In this document: positions 1 through 4,933 of the stretch, piece after piece
Layout: each line of letters opens with the position of its first letter
Numbering within the stretch: the first letter of the stretch is position 1
Assembly: GCA_040376995.1 (NCBI GenBank)
Contig: JBEIPP010000197.1
Span: forward strand, 1 to 5,317
Length of the DNA: 5,317 nt
Reading direction: 5' to 3'
From: UBA4416 sp040376995
GTDB taxonomy: Bacteria > Bacteroidota > Bacteroidia > B-17B0 > Aurantibacillaceae
Notes under the pieces: generated by a model
What the model saw: the letters and a program-made list of their open reading frames with translations, nothing else
Told to the model about the DNA's origin: nothing
Databases searched by the model: none
Position numbers and translations under genes: made by a program

Positions 1-1
1 A

Positions 2-619
2 GATAATTACCAAATAAAATACGTTTTAACACAAGAAGAAATACAACAGATTTACAAAGCAACAGACCTTTACCCAACCGATACAGAACGAATAGCCCCG
101 TGGATGTACGAAGCATTAGCATTAAGAGATAAAGCCATGTTAACTATTTTATACGGTTGTGGATTACGAAGAAATGAAGCGGTACACTTAGATATTAGCG
201 ATGTAGTAGCAGATAAAAATTACTTGCACGTAAGAAAAGGAAAAAACTATAAAGAACGCATCGTACCAATAAATACAACAGGTTTAAACCATTTGCAAAA
301 TTACTTATACGAAAGTAGGCCAAGGTTTACCAAAGATGATAAACAAGAAATGTTTTTTGTAAGTCAAAGAGGATTAAGAATGAATGGACAAAGTATGCTA
401 TTGAGATTAAAAATACTGATACAAAGAGTTGATAATATTGAATTACAAAGCAAAGAAGTAGGCTTACACACCTTGCGCCACTCAATAGCTACACATCTTT
501 TACAAAACGGAATGAAGTTAGAAGCCATTGCCAAATTTTTAGGGCATAGCAGTTTAGAAAGTACGCAGATATACACACACTTAGTAGAAAAAGAAACTAA
601 TGGAATTATCATTGAATAA
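2..619 (+). CDS. Tyrosine recombinase/integrase, 5' truncated by the window edge
   Basis: Site-specific recombinase of the XerC/XerD/phage-integrase family, which cuts and rejoins DNA through a covalent phosphotyrosine. The frame is open from base 2, so the gene starts upstream. A Met codon at 104 lies inside the catalytic domain and is not a credible start. The N-terminal core-binding domain is outside the window. What is visible begins with VLTQEEIQQIYKAT, the usual opening of the catalytic domain. The full catalytic set is present: Arg in GCGLRRNEAVHL (167-169), hairpin Lys in RKGKNYKER (242-244), His and Arg of HTLRH (467-469, 476-478), His of LGHSS (545-547) and the nucleophile Tyr of QIYTH (572-574). 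It should therefore be active if its N-terminus is intact. The next recombinase starts inside its last codons, which implies co-transcription and perhaps joint action. Confidence 0.93.
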   Translation, partial: DNYQIKYVLTQEEIQQIYKATDLYPTDTERIAPWMYEALALRDKAMLTILYGCGLRRNEAVHLDISDVVADKNYLHVRKGKNYKERIVPINTTGLNHLQNYLYESRPRFTKDDKQEMFFVSQRGLRMNGQSMLLRLKILIQRVDNIELQSKEVGLHTLRHSIATHLLQNGMKLEAIAKFLGHSSLESTQIYTHLVEKETNGIIIE

Positions 620-1571
620 CAAGTCTCCCCTTGGGGGAGATTTAGAGGGGCTTTTGGAACAGTTTAGAGAATGGCTAACTATAAAAGGCTTTACCAGTAA
701 TACCGTACAGGGATTAAACAAAACAGTAAAGCATTTTTTAAACTGGATAGAACCCCAAAACATAGAACCCGAGAATGTAGGCTATAACGATGTATTGGCG
801 TATATCAATTACAAAAGAAAGCAAGGCAACAAACCAAGAACCCTAATAATCATTGTAAACGCTTTAAATCACTTTTACAAATTTTTGCAGTCAGAATATC
901 AACTAAATGAAAATCCCGCTTCTAATGTTCAAATAAAGGGCATTAAACGAAAAGTATTGCAAGAAATATTAACCCCTGAAGAACTGGAAACCATTTATAA
1001 AAATTACAGCACCGAAAACAAAACACATACACACAACAAAATACCACCACAAAAAAATAATCTATTAGCAAAAAAAAGAAACAAAATAATATTAGGATTA
1101 ATCATTTATCAAGGCATCAGAACCGAAGAACTGGCAAAGCTTGAATTACAGGATTTACAGCTAAGAGAAGGGAAAATAAACATACAAGGCAGCAAGAGAA
1201 CAGAAGGCAGAATATTAAAATTAGAAGCGCACCAGGTGTATGATTTAATGGATTATGTACACACGATTAGAAAGCAGATTTTAGAAGCTACACAAAAAGA
1301 AAGCACTAAAGTTTTTATAAGTGTAGGAACATCTTTAAACTTCGCTAACATCATGCAAAAGCTAGTAAAATCAATACAAGAAAAGAACAAGAAAATAAAA
1401 GACATCAAACACATTAGAACATCAGTAATAACAAACTGGTTAAGAATCTACAACCTTAGAAAAGTTCAATACATGGCAGGGCATAGATATGTGAGTAGTA
1501 CAGAAGCTTACCAAATAAATAACATTGAAGAATTACAAGACGATATAAAAAAGTATCATCCAATAGTATAA
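600..1571 (+). CDS. Second tyrosine recombinase, overlapping the first
   Basis: A 323-residue tyrosine recombinase. Residues about 19-105 form a SAM-like core-binding domain (LLEQFREWLTIKGF through NHFYKFLQ), and residues about 120-320 the catalytic domain. Candidate catalytic residues are Arg174 in GIRTEEL, Lys199 in GSKRTEGR, Arg273 in KHIRTS, His295 in MAGHRYVSS and Tyr304 in STEAYQ, exactly nine residues after His295. The His of the HxxR box is replaced by Lys270, a change tolerated in some family members. The ATG at 600 is the only early Met in frame and overlaps the upstream gene by 20 bp, so translation is probably coupled. Residues 8-18 are encoded by a palindromic repeat (see that entry). 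Residues 135-155 are a polar Lys/Asn-rich insert. The pair resembles recombinase pairs and trios (RIT elements) that move as units, but whether a third gene lies upstream is not visible. Confidence 0.92.
   Translation: MELSLNNKSPLGGDLEGLLEQFREWLTIKGFTSNTVQGLNKTVKHFLNWIEPQNIEPENVGYNDVLAYINYKRKQGNKPRTLIIIVNALNHFYKFLQSEYQLNENPASNVQIKGIKRKVLQEILTPEELETIYKNYSTENKTHTHNKIPPQKNNLLAKKRNKIILGLIIYQGIRTEELAKLELQDLQLREGKINIQGSKRTEGRILKLEAHQVYDLMDYVHTIRKQILEATQKESTKVFISVGTSLNFANIMQKLVKSIQEKNKKIKDIKHIRTSVITNWLRIYNLRKVQYMAGHRYVSSTEAYQINNIEELQDDIKKYHPIV
621..653 (+). repeat. 33-bp palindromic repeat inside the second recombinase gene
   Basis: The segment runs AAGTCTCCCC TTG GGGGAGA and ends TTTAGAGGGGCTT. 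Arms at 624-630 and 634-640 pair perfectly (7 bp, 3-nt loop), and a further GAGGGG lies at 645-650. It occupies exactly codons 8-18 of the second recombinase and encodes KSPLGGDLEGL with no stop. From memory, this palindrome and its complement are frequent dispersed intergenic repeats in Bacteroidota; copy number could not be checked here. Confidence 0.7.
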
Positions 1572-1607
1572 AATCTTTAAGGCCGCATTTTGCGACCTTA
1601 AAGATTT
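1571..1607 (+). terminator. Strong hairpin after the recombinase pair, probable terminator
   Basis: Arms at 1571-1586 and 1592-1607 pair at 15 of 16 positions around the loop ATTTT. The only mismatch is C/A in the plus-strand RNA, which becomes a G-U pair in the minus-strand RNA. It begins on the last base of the recombinase stop codon. The run that follows is ATATTTG rather than a clean T tract, so termination may be partial. Blocking read-through from the recombinases into the ORF6N gene is the likeliest role. Confidence 0.6.
1587..1602 (-). repeat. Left copy of an inverted repeat flanking the ORF6N gene
   Basis: On the minus strand this contains TTTAAGGTCGCA (1591-1602) followed by AAAT. 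The same 12-mer occurs on the plus strand at 2306-2317, again followed within two bases by AAAAT. The pair faces inward around the ORF6N gene. It could mark the ends of a small mobile unit or simply reflect related hairpins. Confidence 0.45.
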
Positions 1608-1614
1608 ATATTTG
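1607..1614 (+). promoter_or_regulatory. Candidate Bacteroidota -7 box for the ORF6N gene
   Basis: TATATTTG matches the TAnnTTTG -7 consensus of the Bacteroidota primary sigma factor and lies 18 bp before the ATG at 1633, leaving a short leader of about ten bases. No TTG is seen at the expected 19-21 bp upstream; the nearest TTG (1590-1592) is only 14 bp away and sits in the hairpin. Confidence 0.5.
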
Positions 1615-1632
1615 TACCGATAAAAAATAAAT

Positions 1633-2178
1633 ATGGAAAAGAAAGAAACAGCAATACCCAATGAAATAATTATGAATAAAATATATTATATCAGAGGGCA
1701 TAAAGTAATGTTAGATGCTGATTTAGCAGAGCTCTACGGAGTTGAAACAAAACGATTAAAAGAACAAGTAAAAAGAAATATTGAACGTTTCCCTAAACAT
1801 TATATGTTTGAATTAACTGAAAAAGAAAATGAAGTTATTAAATCACAAACAGCAGCTTTAAAGCGTGGTGAACACTCTAAATATTTACCGTACGCATTTA
1901 CAGAACATGGCGTTTTACAGTTATCTAACGTATTAAAAAGTAAAAGAGCAATAGATGTTAGCATAAAAATTATTGATGTATTTGTACAGTTAAGAGAAGT
2001 ATTAGCAAACCATACAGAATTAAGATTAGAAGTAGAAAAAATAAAAAGGAAGCTTGACAATCAAGGAAAGAACATGGAAATTGTTTTTAAATATTTAGAC
2101 GAATTATTAGAGAAAAAGGAAAATCCAACACCACGAAAAGCAATCGGTTATAAAATCCCAACAAAGAAAAAGAAATAA
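1633..2178 (+). CDS. ORF6N-domain protein (phage antirepressor-like DNA-binding protein)
   Basis: A 181-residue protein. Residues about 13-100 match the ORF6N domain, with characteristic blocks IYYIRGHKVMLDADLAELYG, RLKEQVKRNIERFP and PYAFTEHGVLQLSNVLKS. This domain is known from phage regulators and antirepressors and is very common in Bacteroidota chromosomes and integrative elements. Residues about 115-163 (LREVLANHTELRLEVEKIKRKL and onward) have heptad character and are probably a coiled coil for dimerisation. The C-terminus is basic (IPTKKKK) and could bind nucleic acid. The leader before the ATG is A-rich with no Shine-Dalgarno sequence, as usual in the phylum. It has its own candidate promoter and terminator, so it is probably a single-gene unit. 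Its target is unknown; regulating the neighbouring recombinases is possible but unsupported. Confidence 0.9.
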   Translation: MEKKETAIPNEIIMNKIYYIRGHKVMLDADLAELYGVETKRLKEQVKRNIERFPKHYMFELTEKENEVIKSQTAALKRGEHSKYLPYAFTEHGVLQLSNVLKSKRAIDVSIKIIDVFVQLREVLANHTELRLEVEKIKRKLDNQGKNMEIVFKYLDELLEKKENPTPRKAIGYKIPTKKKK

Positions 2179-2269
2179 TCCCACTGCATGGGCTGCCCCG
2201 ATACACACAAGGCTAACCCACAGGTAAAGCGGTCTTCGCAAAAGTAAAGCCAATACAAAAAGATACGCC

Positions 2270-2308
2270 AAACCATTGCATACATTTTATGCGATGGTTT
2301 ATTTTTTT
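2270..2308 (+). terminator. Intrinsic terminator downstream of the ORF6N gene
   Basis: Arms AAACCATTGCATA (2270-2282) and TATGCGATGGTTT (2288-2300) pair at 13 of 13 positions including one G-T, with loop CATTT. One A and then seven T (2302-2308) follow. It lies about 90 bp after the ORF6N stop codon. Confidence 0.85.
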
Positions 2309-2323
2309 AAGGTCGCATAAAAT
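2306..2323 (+). repeat. Right copy of the inverted repeat flanking the ORF6N gene
   Basis: It reads TTTAAGGTCGCATAAAAT; the first 12 bases are identical to the minus strand at 1591-1602. Bases 2313-2323 also pair perfectly with 2284-2294 (11 bp), a fold that excludes the terminator hairpin. Confidence 0.45.
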
Positions 2324-2535
2324 CAATGCAATGCCGCAGGTTTTTTGCTAAGGCAAAAAAGTTTGTCATACTTTTCATTGGCTTTAGTTTGCTCAGGGCA
2401 GGCTGCTCTGTCCTTAAAAAAATGCTCGTACCTCACAATTTTTTAAGTCCACCGCCTGCCAACTTTTTGGCGCACCTGCTGGCGTCCATCGGCTGCGGGC
2501 TTGAATGAATTTATTTTTTTATTTGTAAGCCCTTG

Positions 2536-2611
2536 TGTAGTGCGTATTTTTTTGCAACATAAATTAAGGCAGATAATTTATTTTATTCGTTGCAAAAAAA
2601 ATACTTCTACA
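2536..2611. repeat. 76-nt long imperfect hairpin
   Basis: From outside in: TGTAG/CTACA (2536-2540, 2607-2611), then GTA-T7-GCAAC against GTTGC-A8-TAC (2544-2558, 2589-2604, one extra A), then ATAAATTA/TAATTTAT (2559-2566, 2574-2581) around the loop AGGCAGA. A 7-nt bulge lies at 2582-2588. Three stems nested in register are unlikely by chance. It may be a repeat or part of an RNA; the A/T runs are not placed as a simple terminator for any gene seen. Confidence 0.65.
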
Positions 2612-2802
2612 TAGGTCGGCTCCGTTTTTTGAAGAAAAAAGCTTCAAGCCTCCCACCGTTGTCCGCATGCGCAGGAAGGTGCGCCCCACATTGTCCGCAA
2701 TCCGTTCCGTTATCACTTCACTCATTGCAGCCAATTACCCACCGCACGGCTCAAGGCTGTTTTACTCCGACACACGCAGGAATTAAAGCCAACACACAGG
2801 CT

Positions 2803-2821
2803 AAGGGGTCTTCCACCCCTT
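2803..2821. repeat. Short perfect hairpin
   Basis: AAGGGGT (2803-2809) pairs perfectly with ACCCCTT (2815-2821) around the loop CTTCC. No T tract follows, so it is not an obvious terminator. Confidence 0.55.
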
Positions 2822-2832
2822 CAACCCCGGAT

Positions 2833-2905
2833 GCTCATTTTTATAAAAGGATAAAACGCACAAATCAACGCACGACCTATTTTTATCCATTTATAAAAAT
2901 CGAGC
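2833..2905. repeat. Inverted repeat of 20 bp with one mismatch, plus a clamp
   Basis: Bases 2837-2856 (ATTTTTATAAAAGGATAAAA) pair with 2881-2900 at 19 of 20 positions, with a 24-nt loop. GCTC/GAGC (2833-2836, 2902-2905) extends the stem across one bulged base. The function is unknown. Confidence 0.65.
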
Positions 2906-3056
2906 CGTGTTGCTTCCCTTTAGGCGCAACAACAAAACGTTTTAAAAAATAATGTAAAAAAATAGAAAAGAAAGAGCGCAGGAATTTTTTATATTATTTT
3001 TTAAAATGATCCAACGACGAAGGAGGCGGAAGGTAGCACACACAGGAGCGTGGAAG

Positions 3057-3180
3057 AACAAGCCTTTGCAAACAGCGCAGCGTATAGCTTTGCTATTTAA
3101 TATAATGTGATTATGTAACAGCTTCGCTGTACATAATAGCACGTTATGTTAAAGTCTGCTGTTGTTTGCAAAGGCTTGTT
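3057..3180. repeat. 124-bp compound palindrome
   Basis: The outer arms AACAAGCCTTTGCAAAC (3057-3073) and its exact complement (3164-3180) pair over 17 bp. Near the centre, ATAATGTG/CACGTTAT (one G-T), ATTATGT/ACATAAT and ACAGC/GCTGT stack around the loop TTC, with a bulged A at 3117 and bulged AG at 3138-3139. A smaller hairpin, ATAGC-TTT-GCTAT, lies at 3084-3096. The overall design of long paired ends with extrahelical bases recalls integron attC sites, but the terminal core-site consensus is missing. Confidence 0.6.
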
Positions 3181-3214
3181 GTGCGTGGGTTCTGTACTTG
3201 CGATTAAATTTTAT

Positions 3215-3232
3215 ACTGAGCCTGTCGAAGTG
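3215..3232. repeat. Dispersed repeat ACTGAGCCTGTCGAAGTG
   Basis: This 18-mer (complement CACTTCGACAGGCTCAGT) is familiar to me as one of the most frequent short repeats of many bacterial genomes, including Bacteroidota. It occurs once here, in the spacer before the Rhs tip. The recognition is from memory. Confidence 0.6.
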
Positions 3233-3276
3233 AAAAAAACTTTCCATCACTATGACCATGCCGACTAAATTTTTTG

Positions 3277-3284
3277 TATTTTTG
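3277..3284 (+). promoter_or_regulatory. Weak candidate -7 box before the Rhs tip
   Basis: TATTTTTG fits TAnnTTTG and lies 22 bp before the ATG at 3307. No TTG sits at the right distance upstream and the area is T-rich, so a chance match is quite possible. Confidence 0.3.
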
Positions 3285-3306
3285 AAATGTAAGCCCGAAA
3301 GAAAAA

Positions 3307-4197
3307 ATGCGATTTTTTTCAAATACCACTCTAGAAAATCAGGTATGCCGACCAAAATCGGGCATAAACTTATACCCATTTGGAGCGCCTATGCCGGGGA
3401 GGAAATTTAATAATGGAAACTATCGTTATGGCTTTAATGGTAAAGAAAAAGATGACGAAATCAAAGGTAGTGGAAATAGCTATGACTTTGGAGCAAGACT
3501 TTATGATCCGAGATTGGGAAGGTGGTTAAGCACTGATCCGTTAGCAGCAAAATACCCTGACTTATCGCCTTATAATTTTGTAGCTAATAGCCCTTTAATA
3601 TATATTGACCCTGATGGGAAACGAATTGTTGATGCCAATGGAAAGGTAATAGCAGAGATAAAAGAAGGTAAAGTTGAGTTTGCTAAAGGCATAGATGCAA
3701 GAACACAAACATTACTAACAAAAGTTATATCGACTGATATAGGTAATGAAGTTGTAAAAAATGCGATAACAGCCGCGCATGATATAAAATTGATTGTTAA
3801 GCAAACCAAGGCAGTTTCCAATGATAAGGGGCAAGTTAAAGAAGTAGATGCATCACAAGAAGTCGAAGGATATACCAATACGAGAGCTGGCGTTACATCT
3901 TCTAATGAGAACGACGAAAAAACAGAATTTAAAGACTCTAAAGTTACTATTTATGAAGGCTCTGTTGAATATCTGAAAAAGAATCCATCGAAAGGTAAAA
4001 ATGGTGCTTTTGCTAAAATGACCCAGGTTGAAGGGGCAGGAGCTGTCATTGTTCACGAATTGACACATGCTACAGATAAAAATTCTAATGGTGAAATAAA
4101 TAGAGCCGGTACGCATGAAAACAATCCTCAATCAAATGAAGATTGTTATATAAAAGAAATCAGCGAATCTAAAGCGAAATCTAAAACAGATGGATAG
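3307..4197 (+). CDS. Orphan Rhs C-terminal tip with a metallopeptidase-type toxin domain
   Basis: A 296-residue protein. Residues about 23-104 are the end of an Rhs repeat-associated core: YPFGAPMPGR, YRYGFNGKEKDDE, YDFGARLYDPRLGRWLSTDP, SPYNFVANSPLIYIDPDG. Complete Rhs proteins usually have over a thousand residues forming a shell that carries a variable toxin and often self-cleaves near the DPxG end, so the shell is missing here. Residues 105-296 are the variable tip. HELTH at 250-254 is the HExxH zinc site with catalytic Glu251; a third ligand may be one of the acidic residues 271-287, but this is not settled. The tip is therefore probably a secreted peptidase-type toxin. A stop at 3283-3285 and the lack of other Met codons make 3307 the first usable start. 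Residues 1-22 look unlike Rhs, which suggests a recombination junction. It may be silent until recombined with a full Rhs gene. Confidence 0.88.
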   Translation: MRFFSNTTLENQVCRPKSGINLYPFGAPMPGRKFNNGNYRYGFNGKEKDDEIKGSGNSYDFGARLYDPRLGRWLSTDPLAAKYPDLSPYNFVANSPLIYIDPDGKRIVDANGKVIAEIKEGKVEFAKGIDARTQTLLTKVISTDIGNEVVKNAITAAHDIKLIVKQTKAVSNDKGQVKEVDASQEVEGYTNTRAGVTSSNENDEKTEFKDSKVTIYEGSVEYLKKNPSKGKNGAFAKMTQVEGAGAVIVHELTHATDKNSNGEINRAGTHENNPQSNEDCYIKEISESKAKSKTDG

Positions 4198-4702
4198 AAA
4201 AAATAAACCTTATATAAAAACGTGCGTTTTGTTTATGACAATATGCTGTTTACATTTTGCGTCAAAAGCACAGTTGGCAGATAGTTTAAAAAATATTCGT
4301 CAAGATATCGAATTGATCAGCTGGACAGAAAATTATACTTTAAAAATTGGATATGCCAAAAAGATCAAAGATGGTTATATTGTTCATGGGGACTTTTACA
4401 AAGCTATATCAGGATTTTACTCCTTAGATGTTTTAGAACAACAAGATTTTGATACAGCATCAATAGTCTTATACCGTTTGCATATTGGTTCTGACCACGA
4501 TCATTCGGTTATTTTAAGGCGTATTATAAAGTCTGGTAAACCTTCTGAATTTAAGGTTTATGGAAGATCAGCAAATTTACAGAGTGTTCACACAATGTAT
4601 TTATTTTTTGATAAATACACTAGATTTTCTATAAAAACTAAAGAGTACTGCTATCGTATGTTACTGCAAAATTATGACGAGTTTATAAATCCTCGTTATT
4701 GA
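4190..4702 (+). CDS. Exported protein, candidate immunity partner of the Rhs toxin
   Basis: A 170-residue protein whose family I do not recognise. Residues 1-27 form a signal peptide: basic start (KNKPYIK), hydrophobic core (TCVLFMTICCLHFA) and a likely signal peptidase I cut after SKA (Ala27/Gln28). There is no proper lipobox. The mature part, about 143 residues, is mixed alpha/beta in character with many aromatic residues and no further membrane segment. The ATG overlaps the toxin stop codon by 8 bp, the close coupling typical of toxin and immunity genes. By position it is the immunity protein, and export to the periplasm would fit a toxin that arrives or acts there. An unrelated secreted function remains possible. 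There is no Shine-Dalgarno sequence and no clear intrinsic terminator follows. Confidence 0.85.
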   Translation: MDRKNKPYIKTCVLFMTICCLHFASKAQLADSLKNIRQDIELISWTENYTLKIGYAKKIKDGYIVHGDFYKAISGFYSLDVLEQQDFDTASIVLYRLHIGSDHDHSVILRRIIKSGKPSEFKVYGRSANLQSVHTMYLFFDKYTRFSIKTKEYCYRMLLQNYDEFINPRY

Positions 4703-4753
4703 GTTGCATAAACCAAAACGACCCCTAGCTGCTCGGAGTATTAGGGTGTTAGC

Positions 4754-4786
4754 TGCTTTTAGTTTAGCGTAGCGTAACTGAAAGCA
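4754..4786. repeat. Fixed-loop hairpin, copy 1
   Basis: Arms TGCTTTTAGTT (4754-4764) and AACTGAAAGCA (4776-4786) pair over 11 bp including one G-T. The loop is TAGCGTAGCGT. The loop and four flanking bases on each side are identical to the hairpin at 5072-5104 (19 bp shared), while the outer stem differs. Confidence 0.7.
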
Positions 4787-4789
4787 CCT

Positions 4790-4818
4790 GCTCCACTGCA
4801 TTTGTAATGCTGCGGCAA
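4790..4818. repeat. 29-bp palindromic direct repeat, copy 1
   Basis: GCTCCACTGCATT followed by TGTAATGCTGCGGCAA. It matches 4868-4896 at 27 of 29 positions. Each copy is an imperfect palindrome of the form CCGCTGCATT/AATGCTGCGG around three bases. Confidence 0.7.
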
Positions 4819-4867
4819 TTATAATTGTGCCCCCAGCTCCGCATCATATGGGCTAACATACACACAG

Positions 4868-4896
4868 GCTCCGCTGCATTTGCAATGCTGCGGCAA
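4868..4896. repeat. 29-bp palindromic direct repeat, copy 2
   Basis: This is the better-paired copy: CCGCTGCATT (4871-4880), TGC, AATGCTGCGG (4884-4893), with 9 of 10 pairs. It starts 78 bp after the start of copy 1. Confidence 0.7.
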
Positions 4897-4933
4897 GTAA
4901 AACAAAAAAAACTTAGTTAGTAGCTACGTTTTT

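Larger units (their letters stand above)
2179..3306. other. Long non-coding block with many stem-loops
   Basis: No convincing gene lies in these 1.1 kb. Open frames at 2326-2508, 2590-2952 (plus) and 2942-3142 (minus) have low-complexity composition and no recognisable domain. They run through strong hairpins, so I treat them as chance. The part from about 2330 to 2830 is visibly richer in G+C than the flanking genes. The block holds the ORF6N terminator, hairpins at 2536-2611, 2803-2821, 2833-2905 and 3057-3180, and a dispersed repeat at 3215-3232. It may be a mosaic of intergenic repeats or contain a structured RNA gene. Confidence 0.65.
4703..4933. other. Non-coding spacer made of short palindromes
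   Basis: No gene is visible on either strand. The spacer contains a fixed-loop hairpin (4754-4786), two 29-bp direct repeats that are themselves palindromic, the perfect palindrome CAATTATAATTG (4816-4827), and an enclosing inverted pair TGTTAGC (4747-4753) / GCTAACA (4852-4858). Confidence 0.6.

Noticed and set aside
364..763. Minus-strand frames opposite the recombinases (364-612 and 581-763)
   Set aside because: They lie opposite well-supported coding sequence and have no protein-like pattern.
1800..2060. Minus-strand frame opposite the ORF6N gene
   Set aside because: It is an antisense shadow of a recognised domain, with no features of its own.
2326..2508. 60-codon open frame on the plus strand with a hydrophobic stretch and a Cys, somewhat like a lipoprotein signal
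   Set aside because: It has no homology I recognise, the lipobox is poor (Arg at -3), composition is low-complexity, and it starts right after the terminator within the repeat-rich spacer.
2590..2952. 120-codon open frame on the plus strand
   Set aside because: It begins inside the arm of the long hairpin 2536-2611 and runs through two more hairpins. The product is Pro/Ser/Thr/Cys-rich with no domain pattern, so the frame looks accidental in a stretch poor in stop codons.
2942..3142. 66-codon open frame on the minus strand
   Set aside because: It covers half of the compound palindrome and ends in a T-rich tract, with no domain or start signal. It may be conserved only because the DNA repeat is.
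3057..3180. A true integron attC site
   Set aside because: The ends lack RYYYAAC and GTTRRRY, only one copy is seen, and the recombinases lack any visible sign of the IntI-specific insert. It is kept only as an architectural similarity.
3149..4131. Minus-strand frames opposite the Rhs tip (3149-3379, 3570-3878, 3853-4131)
   Set aside because: The Rhs core and HELTH motif on the plus strand explain this interval; the antisense products look random.
4190..4270. Lipoprotein signal in the immunity candidate (Cys19-Cys20)
   Set aside because: The residues before the cysteines (MTI) do not form a lipobox, and a good signal peptidase I site SKA/Q follows.
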